A DNA stretch of 64,000 nucleotides from Mycobacterium sp. HUMS_12744610 (lineage in GTDB: Bacteria; Actinomycetota; Actinomycetes; Mycobacteriales; Mycobacteriaceae): NCBI RefSeq assembly GCF_041206865.1, contig NZ_JBGEDP010000001.1, positions 3,472,001 to 3,536,000 of the forward strand, given 5' to 3'. A program made the position numbers and the translations under genes. Of this stretch, positions 45,725 to 58,892 are shown in pieces (the stretch's first letter is position 1; every line of letters starts with the position of its first letter). The notes beneath the pieces are model-generated. The model was not told the DNA's origin. It did no database searches and saw only the letters and a list, made by a program, of their open reading frames with translations.

Positions 45725-46341
45725 CTACAACCCCTCGACCCAATTGCTCAGCACGACCGCACCGGCGTCCCCGCTCTTCTCGGGATGAAACTGGGTGGCC
45801 GAGAGCGCACCGTCCTCGACCGCGGCCAGAAAGGGCACCCGGTGGGTCGCCCAGGTCAGCATCGCCTCGCGCGTACCCTCCCAGCGCTGCGCGGCGTAGG
45901 AGTGCACGAAGTAGAACCGGGTGTCGGCGTCCAGGCCCTTGAACAGCACACTGCCCGGCGCGGCGTCCACCACGTTCCACCCCATGTGCGGGATCACCGG
46001 GGCGCGCAGCCGGGTCACCTCCCCCGGCCATTGCCCGCAGCCTTGGGTCTGCACCCCGAACTCGATGCCGCGGGCGAACAGGATCTGCATGCCGACGCAC
46101 ACCCCCAGCACCGGACGGCCGGCGGCGACCCGCTCGGCGATGATGTTCTGGCCGCCGATCCTGCCCAGGCCGTTCATGCACGCCTCGAAGGCGCCGACGC
46201 CGGGCACCACCAGCCCATCGGCGGCGGCGGCGGCCACGGCGTCGGAGGTCACCTCGACCGACGCCCCGACCCGCTGCAGCGCACGCTGCGCCGACCGCAG
46301 GTTGCCCGAGCCGTAGTCCAGGACCACCACCGATGGTTTTG

Positions 46342-46345
<4 letters not shown>
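45725..46345 (-). CDS. hisH: imidazole glycerol phosphate synthase, glutaminase subunit
   Basis: Class I glutamine amidotransferase of 206 residues that feeds ammonia to HisF. The nucleophile is C83 in [13 protein letters not shown]. The His/Glu pair lies in [13 protein letters not shown] near the C-terminus. The start at 46345 overlaps the hisB stop by 4 bp. Confidence 0.97.
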
Positions 46346-49450
<3,105 letters not shown>

Positions 49451-49524
49451 TGTCCCAGAGCAACTCAAGTCGTTATCCGGCCGGTACAGTGCCGGTGAAC
49501 ACCCGCTTTGGAAAGGGAGCCGCA

Positions 49525-49947
49525 ATGTCCGCAAAGGATCATCCCAACAACGCGCCGGGCGTCCCGATGGTGTTCCCGCCCTGGTTCGAGCGCTTCCAGA
49601 TCAAGTACTTCAACCCGGTGGTCAAGCCGTTCGCGCGTTTTCTGCCCGGAACGGCGACCATCACGCATCGCGGCCGCAAGTCCGGGAAGATCTACGAGAC
49701 CATCATCACGCCCTACCGCAAGGGAAACGTGCTGGCGATCGCGCTGGGCCACGGCAAGACCAACTGGGTCAAGAACGTGCTCGCCGCCGGCGAGGCCGAC
49801 GTGGCGTTCAGCCGCAACCGCGTGGTGCACGTCACCAATACGCGCATCCTGCCGGCCGGTTACGAGGGGCCCGACGCGGAAGACCTGCCGCGGATGGCGC
49901 GCATGCAGTTGCGTCGTGTCGGGGTGTTCGTCGGCGACATCGCCTAG
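49525..49947 (+). CDS. Ddn-family F420-dependent reductase (Rv1598c-like)
   Basis: Small split-barrel protein of 140 residues of the deazaflavin (F420)-dependent nitroreductase family, which includes Ddn, the activator of nitroimidazole drugs. Family blocks are [22 protein letters not shown] (F420 phosphate-binding GRKSG) and [17 protein letters not shown]. Substrates of most members are quinones or unknown. GAAAGGGAG precedes the ATG. A -10-like TACAGT lies at 49485-49490. It is divergent from hisD and convergent with nadC. Confidence 0.9.
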   Translation: MSAKDHPNNAPGVPMVFPPWFERFQIKYFNPVVKPFARFLPGTATITHRGRKSGKIYETIITPYRKGNVLAIALGHGKTNWVKNVLAAGEADVAFSRNRVVHVTNTRILPAGYEGPDAEDLPRMARMQLRRVGVFVGDIA

Positions 49948-49962
49948 CGGGGTCTCGAACCG

Positions 49963-50817
49963 CTACATGTCCAGGCCGATGTCGAGCACGCGCACCGAAT
50001 GGGTGAGCGCCCCGACGGCCAGGTAGTCCACGCCGGTGGCGGCGTAGGTCGCCGCCGTGTCGAGGCTGAGCCCGCCCGACGACTCCAGCAGCACGGTCGG
50101 TGCACGGGTGTCGCGGCGCTGCACGGCGATCTGTGTCTGCCACACCGGGAAGTTGTCCAGCAGGACCAGCTCGGGCTTCTCGGCCAGCACCGCATCCAGC
50201 TGCTCGAGGGAGTCGACCTCGACCTCGCAGGGCAGGTCGGGGGCCGTCTCCCGCACCGCGCGCAGCGCCTCGACCACCGACCCGGCGGCCACCACGTGAT
50301 TGTCCTTGATCAAGGCGGCGTCGCCGAGGCCGAGCCGGTGGTTGACGCCCCCGCCGACGCGCACCGCGTATTTCTGCAGCAGCCGCAGGCCGGGCAGGGT
50401 TTTGCGGGTGTCGCGGATCTTGGCCTTGGTGCCCTCCACGGCCACCACCCAGGCCGCGGTCGCGGTGGCGATCCCCGACAGGTGACAGATCAGGTTCAGC
50501 ATGGTGCGCTCCGCGGTCAGCAGCCCGCGGGTGGGCGCCTGCACGGTCAGCAGCGCCTCCCCCGGCTGCAGGCGGACCCCGTCCTCGACACGGTGCAAAA
50601 CCTCGTAGCCGCCGGCACCGAGCACCTCGGCGAGCACCAGCAACGCGACGTCCACCCCGGCGACCACGCCAGGCTCGCGGGGCACCATCGACGCGGTGGC
50701 CACAGCGTCACCGGGAACCGTCGCCAGCGTGGTCACGTCGGGCCCGTAGCACAGATCCTCGTCGAGACCACGCCGGATGGTGTCCAGAGCGGCGGCCCGT
50801 TCGGCGTCGGAAAGCAT
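49963..50817 (-). CDS. nadC: quinolinate phosphoribosyltransferase
   Basis: Converts quinolinate and PRPP to nicotinate mononucleotide. It has 284 residues, like M. tuberculosis NadC (285). Active-site segments are TRGLLTAERTMLNLICHLSGIAT, KIRDTRKTLPGLRLLQKYAVRVGGGVNHR, LIKDNHV, CEVEVDSLEQLD, and LESSGGLSLDTAATYA. ATG at 50817 lies 2 bp after the nadB stop; a GTG at 50823 overlapping that stop is the alternative. It is the last gene of nadABC. Confidence 0.96.
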   Translation of the reverse strand: MLSDAERAAALDTIRRGLDEDLCYGPDVTTLATVPGDAVATASMVPREPGVVAGVDVALLVLAEVLGAGGYEVLHRVEDGVRLQPGEALLTVQAPTRGLLTAERTMLNLICHLSGIATATAAWVVAVEGTKAKIRDTRKTLPGLRLLQKYAVRVGGGVNHRLGLGDAALIKDNHVVAAGSVVEALRAVRETAPDLPCEVEVDSLEQLDAVLAEKPELVLLDNFPVWQTQIAVQRRDTRAPTVLLESSGGLSLDTAATYAATGVDYLAVGALTHSVRVLDIGLDM

Positions 50818-50819
50818 CG

Positions 50820-52397
50820 TCACCCGACCGCCGCCACCGTTTCGACCAGCACCGACGCGCGGTCCCCGGCCAACCGCAGAACGCTGGGAGCGGCCCGCCC
50901 CGGCGCCGCGTCGGGGTATTCGGCGCGATGGTGGCAACCCCGGCTCTCGGTGCGGGCCAGGGCCGCGGCGGTCACCGCGCGGGCCGTCATCGTCAGGGCG
51001 ACGTCCTCGAAATCGTGCCGTCCCGCGACGCGACGCACCGGCGCCCCCGCCAAGGTCTCGGACAGCCGCTGCAGCCCGGCCGCATCCCGCACGACCGCCG
51101 CGTCACGGCTCAGCGCGCGCTGCAGGTCCTCGCGGCGCGGCGCGGTGTAGGTCAGCGGCTCGGGCACCTCGGCGTGCACCCGTCCGGCCGCCGACGCGTG
51201 CGCGGCCGCGGCCTTGCCGGCGCGGCCGCCGACCACCAGCCCTTCCAACAGGCTGTTGGACGCCAGGCGGTTCGCGCCGTGCATCCCGGTGCGCGCCACC
51301 TCTCCGGTAGCGAACAGCCCCGGCAGCTCGGTGCGGCCGAACACGTCGGTGACGATGCCGCCGCAGCTGTAGTGCGCGCCCGGCACCACCGGCATGGGCT
51401 GGCGGGCGGGGTCGATGCCGACGGCCCGGCACGCGGCGGTGACGGTCGGGAACCGGGTCTCGAAGCCCTCGATGCCGCGGGCGTCGAGCAGGACGTAGGG
51501 GTCGCCGGTGGCCCTCATCCGGGCGTCGATCGCGGCCGCGACGATGTCGCGCGGCGCCAGATCCGCCATCGGGTGAACGCCGGCCATGATCGAATTGCCC
51601 TGCTGGTCGAGCAGTATCGCGCCCTCACCGCGGATCGCCTCGGTGACCAGCGGGCGGCGCCCGCCCGCTCCGCCCCGGAACAGCATCGTCGGGTGGAACT
51701 GGATGAACTCGACGTCGCTGACCGCGACCCCGGCCCACAGCGCCAGCGCGATCCCGTCGCCGGTCGACCCGCTCGGGTTGGTGGTGGCGCCGTAGAGCTG
51801 CCCGAGCCCGCCGGAGGCCAGGATCACCGACGGCGCGCTGATGATCCCGTGACCGTCCGGGTTGCCCACCAGCACCCCGGTGACCGCCCCCTCGTCGCGC
51901 AGCACCCGCAGGGCCACGTGGCCGGTGCGGATGTCCAGGACGGCCGCCGCATGGTCGAGTGCGCGCTGCACCTCGGCGCCCGTGGCGTCGCCACCGGCGT
52001 GCACGATCCGGCGCCGGGAATGCCCGCCCTCGCGCGTCAGCGCCCACCGGCCGGGGGCCGCTTCGTCGAATCGTGCTCCGTCACCGACCAATTCGGTCAC
52101 CGCGCGGTAGCCGTCGGCGACGATCGAGGTGACCGCGTCGGGATCGCACAAGCCCGCGCCGGCGGCCAGGGTGTCGGCGACGTGGGCGTCGACCGAATCG
52201 TCGTTGTCGGGCAGCACCACCGCGATGCCGCCCTGCGCGTAGTGCGTGGCGGTCGCGCCGTGGGTCTGATCGGCCTTGGACAGCACCACGACGCGGCGGC
52301 CGGCGCGCTGAGCGGCCAGGGCGGCGGCCAACCCGCCGACGCCCGTACCGATCACGACGACGTCGGCGCTGTCCGTCCACGCCGCAGCGGTGATCAT
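50820..52397 (-). CDS. nadB: L-aspartate oxidase
   Basis: FAD enzyme that makes iminoaspartate from aspartate, the first step of de novo NAD synthesis. It has 525 residues (M. tuberculosis NadB 527). FAD-binding [13 protein letters not shown] lies near the N-terminus. Other segments are [43 protein letters not shown], and [13 protein letters not shown]. The C-terminal region has [29 protein letters not shown]. The ATG overlaps the nadA stop (ATGA). Confidence 0.96.
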   Translation of the reverse strand: MITAAAWTDSADVVVIGTGVGGLAAALAAQRAGRRVVVLSKADQTHGATATHYAQGGIAVVLPDNDDSVDAHVADTLAAGAGLCDPDAVTSIVADGYRAVTELVGDGARFDEAAPGRWALTREGGHSRRRIVHAGGDATGAEVQRALDHAAAVLDIRTGHVALRVLRDEGAVTGVLVGNPDGHGIISAPSVILASGGLGQLYGATTNPSGSTGDGIALALWAGVAVSDVEFIQFHPTMLFRGGAGGRRPLVTEAIRGEGAILLDQQGNSIMAGVHPMADLAPRDIVAAAIDARMRATGDPYVLLDARGIEGFETRFPTVTAACRAVGIDPARQPMPVVPGAHYSCGGIVTDVFGRTELPGLFATGEVARTGMHGANRLASNSLLEGLVVGGRAGKAAAAHASAAGRVHAEVPEPLTYTAPRREDLQRALSRDAAVVRDAAGLQRLSETLAGAPVRRVAGRHDFEDVALTMTARAVTAAALARTESRGCHHRAEYPDAAPGRAAPSVLRLAGDRASVLVETVAAVG

Positions 52398-53443
52398 TCC
52401 CCGCCGCCCGGCTGCCCGATCGCGATCATGCGCTGCACGCTGCGCCGCCCCGCCGCGGCGATCTCCGGGTCGACATCGACCTCGTCGGCGCCGTCGACCA
52501 GGCAGCGCAGCAGGGCCGCGGGGGTGATCATCTTCATGTAGCGGCACGACGCGCGGTCGTTGACCGCCTGGAAGTCCACTTCCGGTGCCGCCCGGCGCAA
52601 TTGGTAGAGCATGCCAACCTCGGTGGCGACCAGCACCTTGCGGGCCTGCGTGGCGTTGGCGGCGTCCAGCATGCCGCCGGTGGACAAAATCTTCACCCGG
52701 TCCGCCGGGAACGCGCCCTCGCCAGCGAGGTACAACGCCGAAGTGGCACAACCACATTCGGGATGCACATACAGTTCGGCGTCGGGGTTCGCGCGCGCCC
52801 GGTCGGCGAGTTCGTCGCCGTTGATGCCGGCGTGCACGTGGCATTCGCCGGACCACACGTGCAGGTTGGTGCGCCCGGTGACGCGACGGACGTGCGCGCC
52901 CAGGAACTGGTCCGGGCAGAACAGCACCTCGCGGTCGGGGTCGATGGATGCGACGACGTCGACGGCGTTGGACGACGTGCAGCAGATGTCGGTGAGCGCC
53001 TTGACCGCCGCGCTGGTGTTGACGTAGGAGACGACGACGGCGCCGGGGTGTTCGTCCTTCCAGGCGCGCAGGTCCTCGGGGGTGATCGAATCGGCCAGCG
53101 AGCACCCGGCCCGCTGGTCGGGGATGAGGACGGTCTTGTCCGGGCTGAGGATCTTGGCGGTCTCGGCCATGAAGTGCACGCCGCAGAACACGATGGTTTC
53201 CTCGGGCGCCTCGGCAGCGATCCGCGACAGCGCCAGCGAGTCCCCCACGTGGTCGGCGACATCCTGGATGGCGGGCAGTTGGTAGTTGTGCGCCAGCACG
53301 GTGGCGTTGCGTTGCTCGGCCAGGCGGCGGATCTCGGCGGCCCACTGCTCGTCGGCGTCCACCCCGGTGTAGCCGGAGGGTGAATCGGTGATCTTGTTTG
53401 TGGCGTCTTCAGCGAGCGCGTCCACGCGGTTCAGCACCGTCAC
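52394..53443 (-). CDS. nadA: quinolinate synthase
   Basis: [4Fe-4S] enzyme that condenses iminoaspartate with dihydroxyacetone phosphate. It has 349 residues, the same as M. tuberculosis NadA. Cluster Cys candidates lie in [23 protein letters not shown] and [31 protein letters not shown] is the family N-terminal signature. The GTG at 53443 follows AAAGGAG. A palindromic NrtR-type operator lies just upstream, between it and the divergent regulator, so repression when NAD intermediates are plentiful is expected. Confidence 0.96.
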   Translation of the reverse strand: MTVLNRVDALAEDATNKITDSPSGYTGVDADEQWAAEIRRLAEQRNATVLAHNYQLPAIQDVADHVGDSLALSRIAAEAPEETIVFCGVHFMAETAKILSPDKTVLIPDQRAGCSLADSITPEDLRAWKDEHPGAVVVSYVNTSAAVKALTDICCTSSNAVDVVASIDPDREVLFCPDQFLGAHVRRVTGRTNLHVWSGECHVHAGINGDELADRARANPDAELYVHPECGCATSALYLAGEGAFPADRVKILSTGGMLDAANATQARKVLVATEVGMLYQLRRAAPEVDFQAVNDRASCRYMKMITPAALLRCLVDGADEVDVDPEIAAAGRRSVQRMIAIGQPGGGE

Positions 53444-53465
53444 GGCGGCTCCTTTCAACTGGGAG

Positions 53466-53488
53466 GTTTTCGACTTAGAATCGAAAAC
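53466..53488. promoter_or_regulatory. NrtR-type operator between nadA and nrtR
   Basis: Perfect 8-bp arms GTTTTCGA and TCGAAAAC, separated by CTTAGAA, form a 23-bp palindrome that ends right at the regulator's ATG (53489). TAGAAT at 53476-53481 inside the spacer and right arm is a likely -10 of the regulator promoter, giving a leaderless transcript. Binding here would repress both directions. Confidence 0.8.
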
Positions 53489-54214
53489 ATGTCCAATGGT
53501 AACACCTCGCACGAAGTGCTCGCCGTCGTGTTCCAGGTTCGCAGTGTGGCCGAGCAGGTTAAGACGGGGGCTCGGAAAGAAAAACCGCAGCTTAACGTGC
53601 TGTTATGGCAGCGGGCCAAGGACCCGCAGCAGGGCGCCTGGTCACTGCCGGGCGGGCGGCTGCGCAACGACGAGGACATGACCACCTCCGTGCGGCGCCA
53701 ACTGGCCGAGAAGGTCGACCTGCGCGAGCTGGCGCATCTCGAGCAACTGGCCGTCTTCTCCGACCCCCACCGGGTGCCCGGCAACACCCGGGTGATCGCG
53801 TCGACGTTCCTGGGCCTGGTGCCCTCCCCCGCCACCCCCGAGCTGCCACCGGACACCCGCTGGCATCCGGTGAGCGCGCTGCCGCTGATGGCCTTCGACC
53901 ACGGGCCGATGGTGACCCACGCACGCGCCCGGCTGGTGGCCAAGATGTCCTACACCAACATCGGGTTTGCCCTCGCGCCCAAGGAGTTCGCGCTGTCCGC
54001 CCTGCGCGACATCTACGGCGCCACGCTGGGCCACCCGGTCGACGCAACGAACCTGCAGCGGGTCCTCGTCCGGCGCGGGGTCATCACACAGACCGGTACC
54101 ATCGCACAGTCGGGACGCAGCGGGGGGCGGCCGGCGGCGCTGTACCACTTCGTCGACTCCCAGCTGCGGGTCACCGAAGAATTTGCCGCGTTCCGGCCCC
54201 CCGGGCAGCCGTGA
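53489..54214 (+). CDS. nrtR: NrtR-type Nudix transcriptional regulator of NAD synthesis (Rv1593c-like)
   Basis: Regulator of 241 residues. The N-terminal Nudix domain (about 1-150) has a degenerate Nudix box ([12 protein letters not shown]...[10 protein letters not shown]) in which the catalytic Glu pair is lost, so it should sense rather than hydrolyse ADP-ribose-type ligands. The C-terminal winged-helix domain (about 160-230) has [12 protein letters not shown] and [12 protein letters not shown]. Mycobacterial NrtR represses nadABC. The gene is divergent from nadA with a 45-bp gap filled by the palindrome, so it should also repress itself. ATG at 53489 directly abuts the operator. Confidence 0.9.
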   Translation: MSNGNTSHEVLAVVFQVRSVAEQVKTGARKEKPQLNVLLWQRAKDPQQGAWSLPGGRLRNDEDMTTSVRRQLAEKVDLRELAHLEQLAVFSDPHRVPGNTRVIASTFLGLVPSPATPELPPDTRWHPVSALPLMAFDHGPMVTHARARLVAKMSYTNIGFALAPKEFALSALRDIYGATLGHPVDATNLQRVLVRRGVITQTGTIAQSGRSGGRPAALYHFVDSQLRVTEEFAAFRPPGQP

Positions 54215-54397
54215 AGGTTTGGGACCCACCCCGCGGGGCTATCTGAGGTGGCAACCGGTGCGGCGGCGGCCGATCTGCCGGGCGTCGCCGCAGGCGAGCG
54301 GACCGACCGACACGAACTGGTCCAAACTGCGGCGATTACGTTTTGGTTACCACCCGTTCATACGCGACAATGCCGGTTGGCCAAGAAGGGATCCGTG

Positions 54398-55738
54398 ATG
54401 GTTGAACTCGGCAATCTGGCGGGAGCGCGCGGCGCGGAGTGGATCGGCCGGCCACCACACGAGGAACTGCAGCGCAGCGTGCGCCCGCTGCTGCCGTCCG
54501 ACGATCCCTTCTACCAGCCGCCGCTGGGCTATCAGCATGCCCAGCCGGGCACGGTGCTGCGCTCGCGCGACGTCGAACTGGCGTTGCTGGGCCTGATCCC
54601 GCAGGCCGTCAACGCCGTCCAGCTGCTCTACCGGACGATGGACCTCAACGGCGAGCCGGAGGCGGCGGCGACCACGGTGATCGTGCCTGCCGAGCTCGCT
54701 CCCGGGCAGACCTGCCCGCTGCTGTCGTATCAGTGCGCGATCGACGCCGTGTCGTCGCGCTGCTTCCCGTCCTATGCGCTGCGGCGCCGGGCCCGGGCGC
54801 TCGGGTCCATCGGCCAGCTCGAGCTGTTCCTGATCGCCGCCGCCGTCGCCGAGGGGTGGGCGGTTTCGGTGCCCGACCACGAGGGCCTCAAGGGGCTGTG
54901 GGGCGCCCCGTACGAGCCCGGCTATCGCGTCCTGGACGGCATCCGGGCCGCCCTGAGCTCGGACCGGCTCGGGCTATCCCCGTCGGCGCCGATCGGGCTG
55001 TGGGGCTACTCCGGCGGCGGACTGGCCAGCGCGTGGGCCGCCGAGATGTCCGCCGACTACGCACCCGACCTGGACATCGTCGGGGCGGTGCTGGGATCAC
55101 CCGTCGGCGATCTGGGCAACACCTTCCGCAGGCTCAACGGCAGCTTCCTGTCCGGCCTGCCCGCAATGGTCGTGGCGGCACTCGCCCACACCTATCCCGA
55201 CCTGGACCGCATCATCAAGAAGCACGCCAGCGAAGAGGGCCGCGCCCTGCTGGAGTCGCTGGAGAACATGACGACCGTCGAAGCCGTCGTCCGGATGGCG
55301 GGCAAGAACATGGGCGACTACCTCGACGAACCGCTCGAGGCCATCCTGTCGACCCCCGAGGTCAGCTACGTCTTCGACCAGATCAAGCTGGGCGCCGCGG
55401 TGCCGACGCCGCCGGTGCTGCTCGTGCAGGCCGTGCATGACTACCTGATCAACGTCAACGACATCGACGTGCTCGCCGACGCCTATTCGACCGGCGGCGC
55501 CCGGGTCACCTACCACCGGGACGCGTTCAACGAGCACATGCTCCTGCACCCGCTGTCGGCCCCGATGACGCTGCGCTGGCTCACCGACCGGTTCAACCGC
55601 CGGCCGCTGACCGAGCACCTCATCCGGACGACGTGGCCGACGATGTTCAACCCGATGACCTACGTCGGCATGGCCAGGCTGGCCAAGATCGCGGCCAAGG
55701 TCGTCTTCGGCAGGAAGATCCACCGCCGCCCGCTATGA
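54398..55738 (+). CDS. secretory-lipase-family alpha/beta hydrolase (Rv1592c-like)
   Basis: Lipase of 446 residues (M. tuberculosis Rv1592c has the same length). The alpha/beta-hydrolase core has the nucleophile Ser in [15 protein letters not shown], the Asp region in [14 protein letters not shown] and the His in [10 protein letters not shown]. It belongs to the family typified by Candida secretory lipases. No signal peptide is evident at the N-terminus. The likely role is hydrolysis of host or stored lipids. ATG at 54398 follows AAGAAGGGAT. It overlaps the convergent DUF2567 gene by 6 bp. The 183 bp before it show no gene. Confidence 0.9.
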   Translation: MVELGNLAGARGAEWIGRPPHEELQRSVRPLLPSDDPFYQPPLGYQHAQPGTVLRSRDVELALLGLIPQAVNAVQLLYRTMDLNGEPEAAATTVIVPAELAPGQTCPLLSYQCAIDAVSSRCFPSYALRRRARALGSIGQLELFLIAAAVAEGWAVSVPDHEGLKGLWGAPYEPGYRVLDGIRAALSSDRLGLSPSAPIGLWGYSGGGLASAWAAEMSADYAPDLDIVGAVLGSPVGDLGNTFRRLNGSFLSGLPAMVVAALAHTYPDLDRIIKKHASEEGRALLESLENMTTVEAVVRMAGKNMGDYLDEPLEAILSTPEVSYVFDQIKLGAAVPTPPVLLVQAVHDYLINVNDIDVLADAYSTGGARVTYHRDAFNEHMLLHPLSAPMTLRWLTDRFNRRPLTEHLIRTTWPTMFNPMTYVGMARLAKIAAKVVFGRKIHRRPL

Positions 55739-56347
55739 CATCGCCGCTTCCGCGGAGCCGCCGGCACCCACCGGCAGCGCGTCCTCGGGCCGGTCGGCCA
55801 CGGGCGGGGCCCCCAGGTCATCGCGGGCGTCCGCCGCGGCCATCAGGGCGTAGACCAGCGCCGCGATGGCGGCGGGCCACAGCAGCGTGGCCGCGACCTG
55901 CAACGGCCCGTGGGAGAAGAAGACCGGCGGCGCCTCGAGGACGTAGGCCAGCGCCGGGTCTCCCGACAGCGGCACGGCGTCGAAGTCCAGCGCGCCGTAG
56001 CGCATCCGTACCAGCGCGGCGCCGACGGCCGAGGCCGCCGCGGCGGCGGCCACCATCCCGAAAAACAGCCCGACGACCATCCCCGGCCCGCGGTGGCGGC
56101 GCCACTGCCACCCCAGCACGGCCCCCACCACCGCCAGCGCGGTCAGCAGGCCCAGCAGCAGGCACGGGTCGTCGAAGAAGTGCTGGGACTCAGTGCCCAG
56201 ATAGTCGTGGACGCGTTCGCCGGCCCGGGTCTTGGCCACCACCACGTGGATGGGCGCGGCGATCCACGCCCACAGCGCACCGAGCAACGCGCCGGCGACC
56301 GTCAGCCCCAGCGCGGCGGCGGCCAACGCGCGCGCCCGCCCGTTCAC
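55733..56347 (-). CDS. DUF2567 membrane protein (Rv1591-like)
   Basis: Membrane protein of 204 residues with four helices (about 10-32, 63-82, 90-112, 150-172) and an acidic C-terminus. It has the actinobacterial DUF2567 pattern, with an extracytoplasmic loop after helix 1 ([15 protein letters not shown]). Function is unknown. The GTG start overlaps the bsaP stop (GTGA), so it is coupled to the biotin synthase genes. A biotin-related role is possible but unproven. Confidence 0.87.
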   Translation of the reverse strand: MNGRARALAAAALGLTVAGALLGALWAWIAAPIHVVVAKTRAGERVHDYLGTESQHFFDDPCLLLGLLTALAVVGAVLGWQWRRHRGPGMVVGLFFGMVAAAAAASAVGAALVRMRYGALDFDAVPLSGDPALAYVLEAPPVFFSHGPLQVAATLLWPAAIAALVYALMAAADARDDLGAPPVADRPEDALPVGAGGSAEAAMS

Positions 56348-56571
56348 CGCTGCGCCTCGAGGTCGGAGGAGTCCACCTGTCCGTGCCGCGAGCACTGTGC
56401 CCGCCAGCCGTCGGGACGGACCTGCACCACCATGCGGCGGCCGCACTCGGCGCAGAACCGTGGCGGCTCGAGGCCCAGCTGGGCCGCGGTCGGCACCTCG
56501 GTGCCCCCTAACTCCCCGGTGTAGATGTTGTAGACGCCGCCGCTGACCGGCGCGCCCAGATCCTCGACCAC
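56344..56571 (-). CDS. bsaP: biotin synthase auxiliary protein (BsaP, Rv1590-like)
   Basis: Small protein of 75 residues. C40 and C43 ([10 protein letters not shown]) and C60 with H63 (AQCSRHG) look like a metal or Fe-S site. It corresponds to Rv1590, the auxiliary protein recently reported to be required by actinobacterial BioB for activity. The position directly after bioB (12-bp gap) supports this. The downstream DUF2567 gene overlaps its stop. Confidence 0.88.
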   Translation of the reverse strand: MVEDLGAPVSGGVYNIYTGELGGTEVPTAAQLGLEPPRFCAECGRRMVVQVRPDGWRAQCSRHGQVDSSDLEAQR

Positions 56572-56583
56572 AATCGCCAGTTC

Positions 56584-57630
56584 CTACAGGCTGGCGTTGA
56601 GCGCCTTGATCGGCATCTGCAGATCGCCGAGCAATTCCAGGTCGGCCTCGGCGGGCCGGCCGAGGGTGGTCAGGTAGTTCCCGACGATCACGGCGTTGAT
56701 GCCGCCCAGGATGCCCTGCTTGGCGCCCAGGTCGCCCAGGGTGATCTCTCGGCCGCCGGCGAAGCGCAGGATGGTGCGCGGCAGGGCCAGCCGGAACGCG
56801 GCCACCGACTTCAGCGCTTCGGCGGCCGGCAGCACCTGCAGGTCCCCGAACGGGGTGCCGGGCCGGGGGTTGAGGAAGTTCAGCGGCACCTCGTCGGGAC
56901 CCAGCTCGGCCAGGTCTGCGGCGAATTCGGCGCGCTGCTCGAGGGTCTCTCCCATGCCGAGGATGCCGCCGCAGCACACCTCCATTCCGGCGTCGCGCAC
57001 CATCGACAACGTCTGCCAGCGCTCTTCCCAGGTGTGGGTGGTGACGACGTTGGCGAAGTAGGAGCGCGCCGTCTCGAGGTTGTGGTTGTAGCGGTGCACG
57101 CCCATCGTCGCGAGCTGCTCGACCTGCTCGGCGGTCAGCATCCCCAGCGAGCAGGCGATGTTGATCTCGACCTCGTCGCGGATCGCCTCGATGCCCGCGG
57201 CGACCTGGGCCATCAGGCGTTCGTCGGGTCCGCGGACCGCGGCCACGATGCAGAACTCGGTGGCACCCGACTTGGCGGTCTGCTTGGCCGCCTCGACCAG
57301 GCTGGGGATGTCGAGCCGGGCGCTGCGCACGGGCGACGCGAACAGGCCCGACTGGGCGCAGAAGTGGCAGTCCTCGGGGCAGCCGCCGGTTTTCAGGCTG
57401 ATGATGCCCTCCACCTCGACGTCGGGGCCGCACCAGCGCATCCGCACCTCGTGCGCCAGCGCCAGCAGCTCGTCGAGCCGCTCGTCGGGCAGCTGCAGCA
57501 CGGCGAGCACCTGGTCCCGGCTCAGGCCCTCACCGCGTTCCAGGACCTGCCGGCGGGCCACCGCCAGAATGTCGGCCGGATCGTCGGTGTCGTGGCCGTC
57601 GGTTCCTGGCCGAGCCGCCGCCTGAGTCAC
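56584..57630 (-). CDS. bioB: biotin synthase
   Basis: Radical SAM enzyme that inserts sulfur into dethiobiotin. It has 348 residues. The radical SAM cluster Cys are C84, C88 and C91 in [14 protein letters not shown]. Further family blocks are [13 protein letters not shown] [12 protein letters not shown], the [10 protein letters not shown] region and [13 protein letters not shown]. The GTG at 57630 has AAAGGAG before it. A 22-bp palindrome and a -10-like TAACCT lie directly upstream. bsaP and the DUF2567 gene follow in the same operon. Confidence 0.97.
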   Translation of the reverse strand: MTQAAARPGTDGHDTDDPADILAVARRQVLERGEGLSRDQVLAVLQLPDERLDELLALAHEVRMRWCGPDVEVEGIISLKTGGCPEDCHFCAQSGLFASPVRSARLDIPSLVEAAKQTAKSGATEFCIVAAVRGPDERLMAQVAAGIEAIRDEVEINIACSLGMLTAEQVEQLATMGVHRYNHNLETARSYFANVVTTHTWEERWQTLSMVRDAGMEVCCGGILGMGETLEQRAEFAADLAELGPDEVPLNFLNPRPGTPFGDLQVLPAAEALKSVAAFRLALPRTILRFAGGREITLGDLGAKQGILGGINAVIVGNYLTTLGRPAEADLELLGDLQMPIKALNASL

Positions 57631-57647
57631 CCGGTACTCCTTTACGC

Positions 57648-57669
57648 CGTGAACGAGTTCGCGTTCACG
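57648..57669. promoter_or_regulatory. palindromic operator at the bioB promoter (BioQ-type candidate)
   Basis: Perfect 8-bp arms CGTGAACG and CGTTCACG are separated by 6 bp. On the minus strand a -10-like TAACCT (57672-57677) precedes it, so the palindrome would cover the transcript start, 18 bp before the bioB start codon. Biotin genes of actinobacteria are repressed by the TetR-type BioQ at TGAAC-containing palindromes. Confidence 0.65.
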
Positions 57670-57702
57670 TTAGGTTAGCGGCCCGCACCGACCAAACCGC
57701 GG

Positions 57703-58212
57703 TCAGCCGATCGGGTGTTCGGCGCGCTTGTCGCCGTCCCAGCGGCGCAGGCCCGCAAAGGTGGCGTCGATGCGCGCCGGCCGGCCCGCGATCCGCAGCG
57801 CCCGGCCCAGCTGCGCGCCACCGACCCGGCGGGCCAGCGTGACGTGCGCGGTCCACTGCCCTGGCCGGCTGTTGCCCATCGGCTCGGGCCGCAGGTGCGC
57901 GGCGCAGAGCCGGTGCACCTCGGCGTGCAGGTCGAACAGCTCAACGGTCGGCACGATCAGCCGGGCGAACACGGCGTCGGCCCGGCCGAAGAGCACCGGC
58001 GCGCCGACGACGGCCGGCAGCGGCAACCGCGCGCTCACCGGCCGCAGCAGCTCGTCCACGTCGGCGTCGATGCGCTCGGCGACGGCCAGCGTGACGTGCG
58101 GGCGGCTGGCGGGTGCCTGGCTGGGGATCCCGGCGCCGGCCAGGTCGCCCCAGACGCGGCGGATCGCCGCCTCGGTGTCGAGGTCGAAGACCAGCTCGAT
58201 CGAATGGACCAT
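57703..58212 (-). CDS. 2H phosphoesterase-family protein (Rv1571-like)
   Basis: Protein of 169 residues with the two HxT motifs of the 2H phosphoesterase (2'-5' RNA ligase-like) superfamily: PHVTLAV (H39, T41) and AHVTLAR (H123, T125). The superfamily acts on 2',3'-cyclic or 2'-5' phosphodiesters; the substrate here is unknown. The ATG shares a base with the bioD stop, so it is coupled to bioFD. In M. tuberculosis the matching gene borders the PhiRv1 prophage region; here bioB follows after 72 bp. Confidence 0.85.
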   Translation of the reverse strand: MVHSIELVFDLDTEAAIRRVWGDLAGAGIPSQAPASRPHVTLAVAERIDADVDELLRPVSARLPLPAVVGAPVLFGRADAVFARLIVPTVELFDLHAEVHRLCAAHLRPEPMGNSRPGQWTAHVTLARRVGGAQLGRALRIAGRPARIDATFAGLRRWDGDKRAEHPIG

Positions 58213-58892
58213 CAGCCGGCCAGCGCGCCCACCCAGTGGCGGTCGAACGCCGCCGCACTCATGTCCGCGAATTCCGCTGTCCCGAGCCGGCCCGCCCCGG
58301 CGGGCAGCTCGGCCCGCACGGCGGCCAGCCGGGCCAACGCGGACCTGTTGGAAACCTCGGCGGGTCCGGGCCTGGCCGGCCAGCTGCCGATCACCAGCCC
58401 GGCGCACGAAACTCCTTTGGCGGCAAGGGCTTCCAACGTCAGAGCGGTGTGGTTGAGGGTGCCCAGCTCCGCGCCGACCGCGACCAGCGCCGCGGCGCCC
58501 AGGTCGACGGCCAGATCCCGCAGCGTGACACCCGCGTCGGCCAGTTGCACCAGCAGTCCCCCGGCGCCCTCGACCAGCGTCAGCCGTCCGGGACGGTCCA
58601 GGCCGGCGATTGCGGTCAGCAACTGGTCGCGGGTGGGCAACGCGGCCCCGGCCTGCTCGGCGGCGGCGGCCGGCGCCAACGGCTGCGGATACCGCGCACA
58701 CCAGGCGAGCTCCGTCACCCCGGACAGCCGCGCCACTTCTGCGAGGTCGTCGTCGCCCGAGTCGGTGCCGGTCTGGACGGGCTTGCACACCGCCACGTCG
58801 ATGCCCGCCTGGCGGGCATGGCAGGCCAGCGCCGCGGTGGCGACCGTCTTACCGACCCCGGTGCCGGTGCCGGTGACGAACAGGACGGTCAA
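58212..58892 (-). CDS. bioD: dethiobiotin synthetase
   Basis: ATP-dependent ureido-ring closure, making dethiobiotin from DAPA and CO2. It has 226 residues, as in M. tuberculosis BioD. The P-loop is GTGTGVGKT near the N-terminus. Other segments are CKPVQTG and [12 protein letters not shown]. The start is TTG at 58892, overlapping the bioF stop (TTGA); the family N-terminus ([15 protein letters not shown]) begins exactly there. It is coupled to the 2H phosphoesterase gene downstream. Confidence 0.96.
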   Translation of the reverse strand: MTVLFVTGTGTGVGKTVATAALACHARQAGIDVAVCKPVQTGTDSGDDDLAEVARLSGVTELAWCARYPQPLAPAAAAEQAGAALPTRDQLLTAIAGLDRPGRLTLVEGAGGLLVQLADAGVTLRDLAVDLGAAALVAVGAELGTLNHTALTLEALAAKGVSCAGLVIGSWPARPGPAEVSNRSALARLAAVRAELPAGAGRLGTAEFADMSAAAFDRHWVGALAG

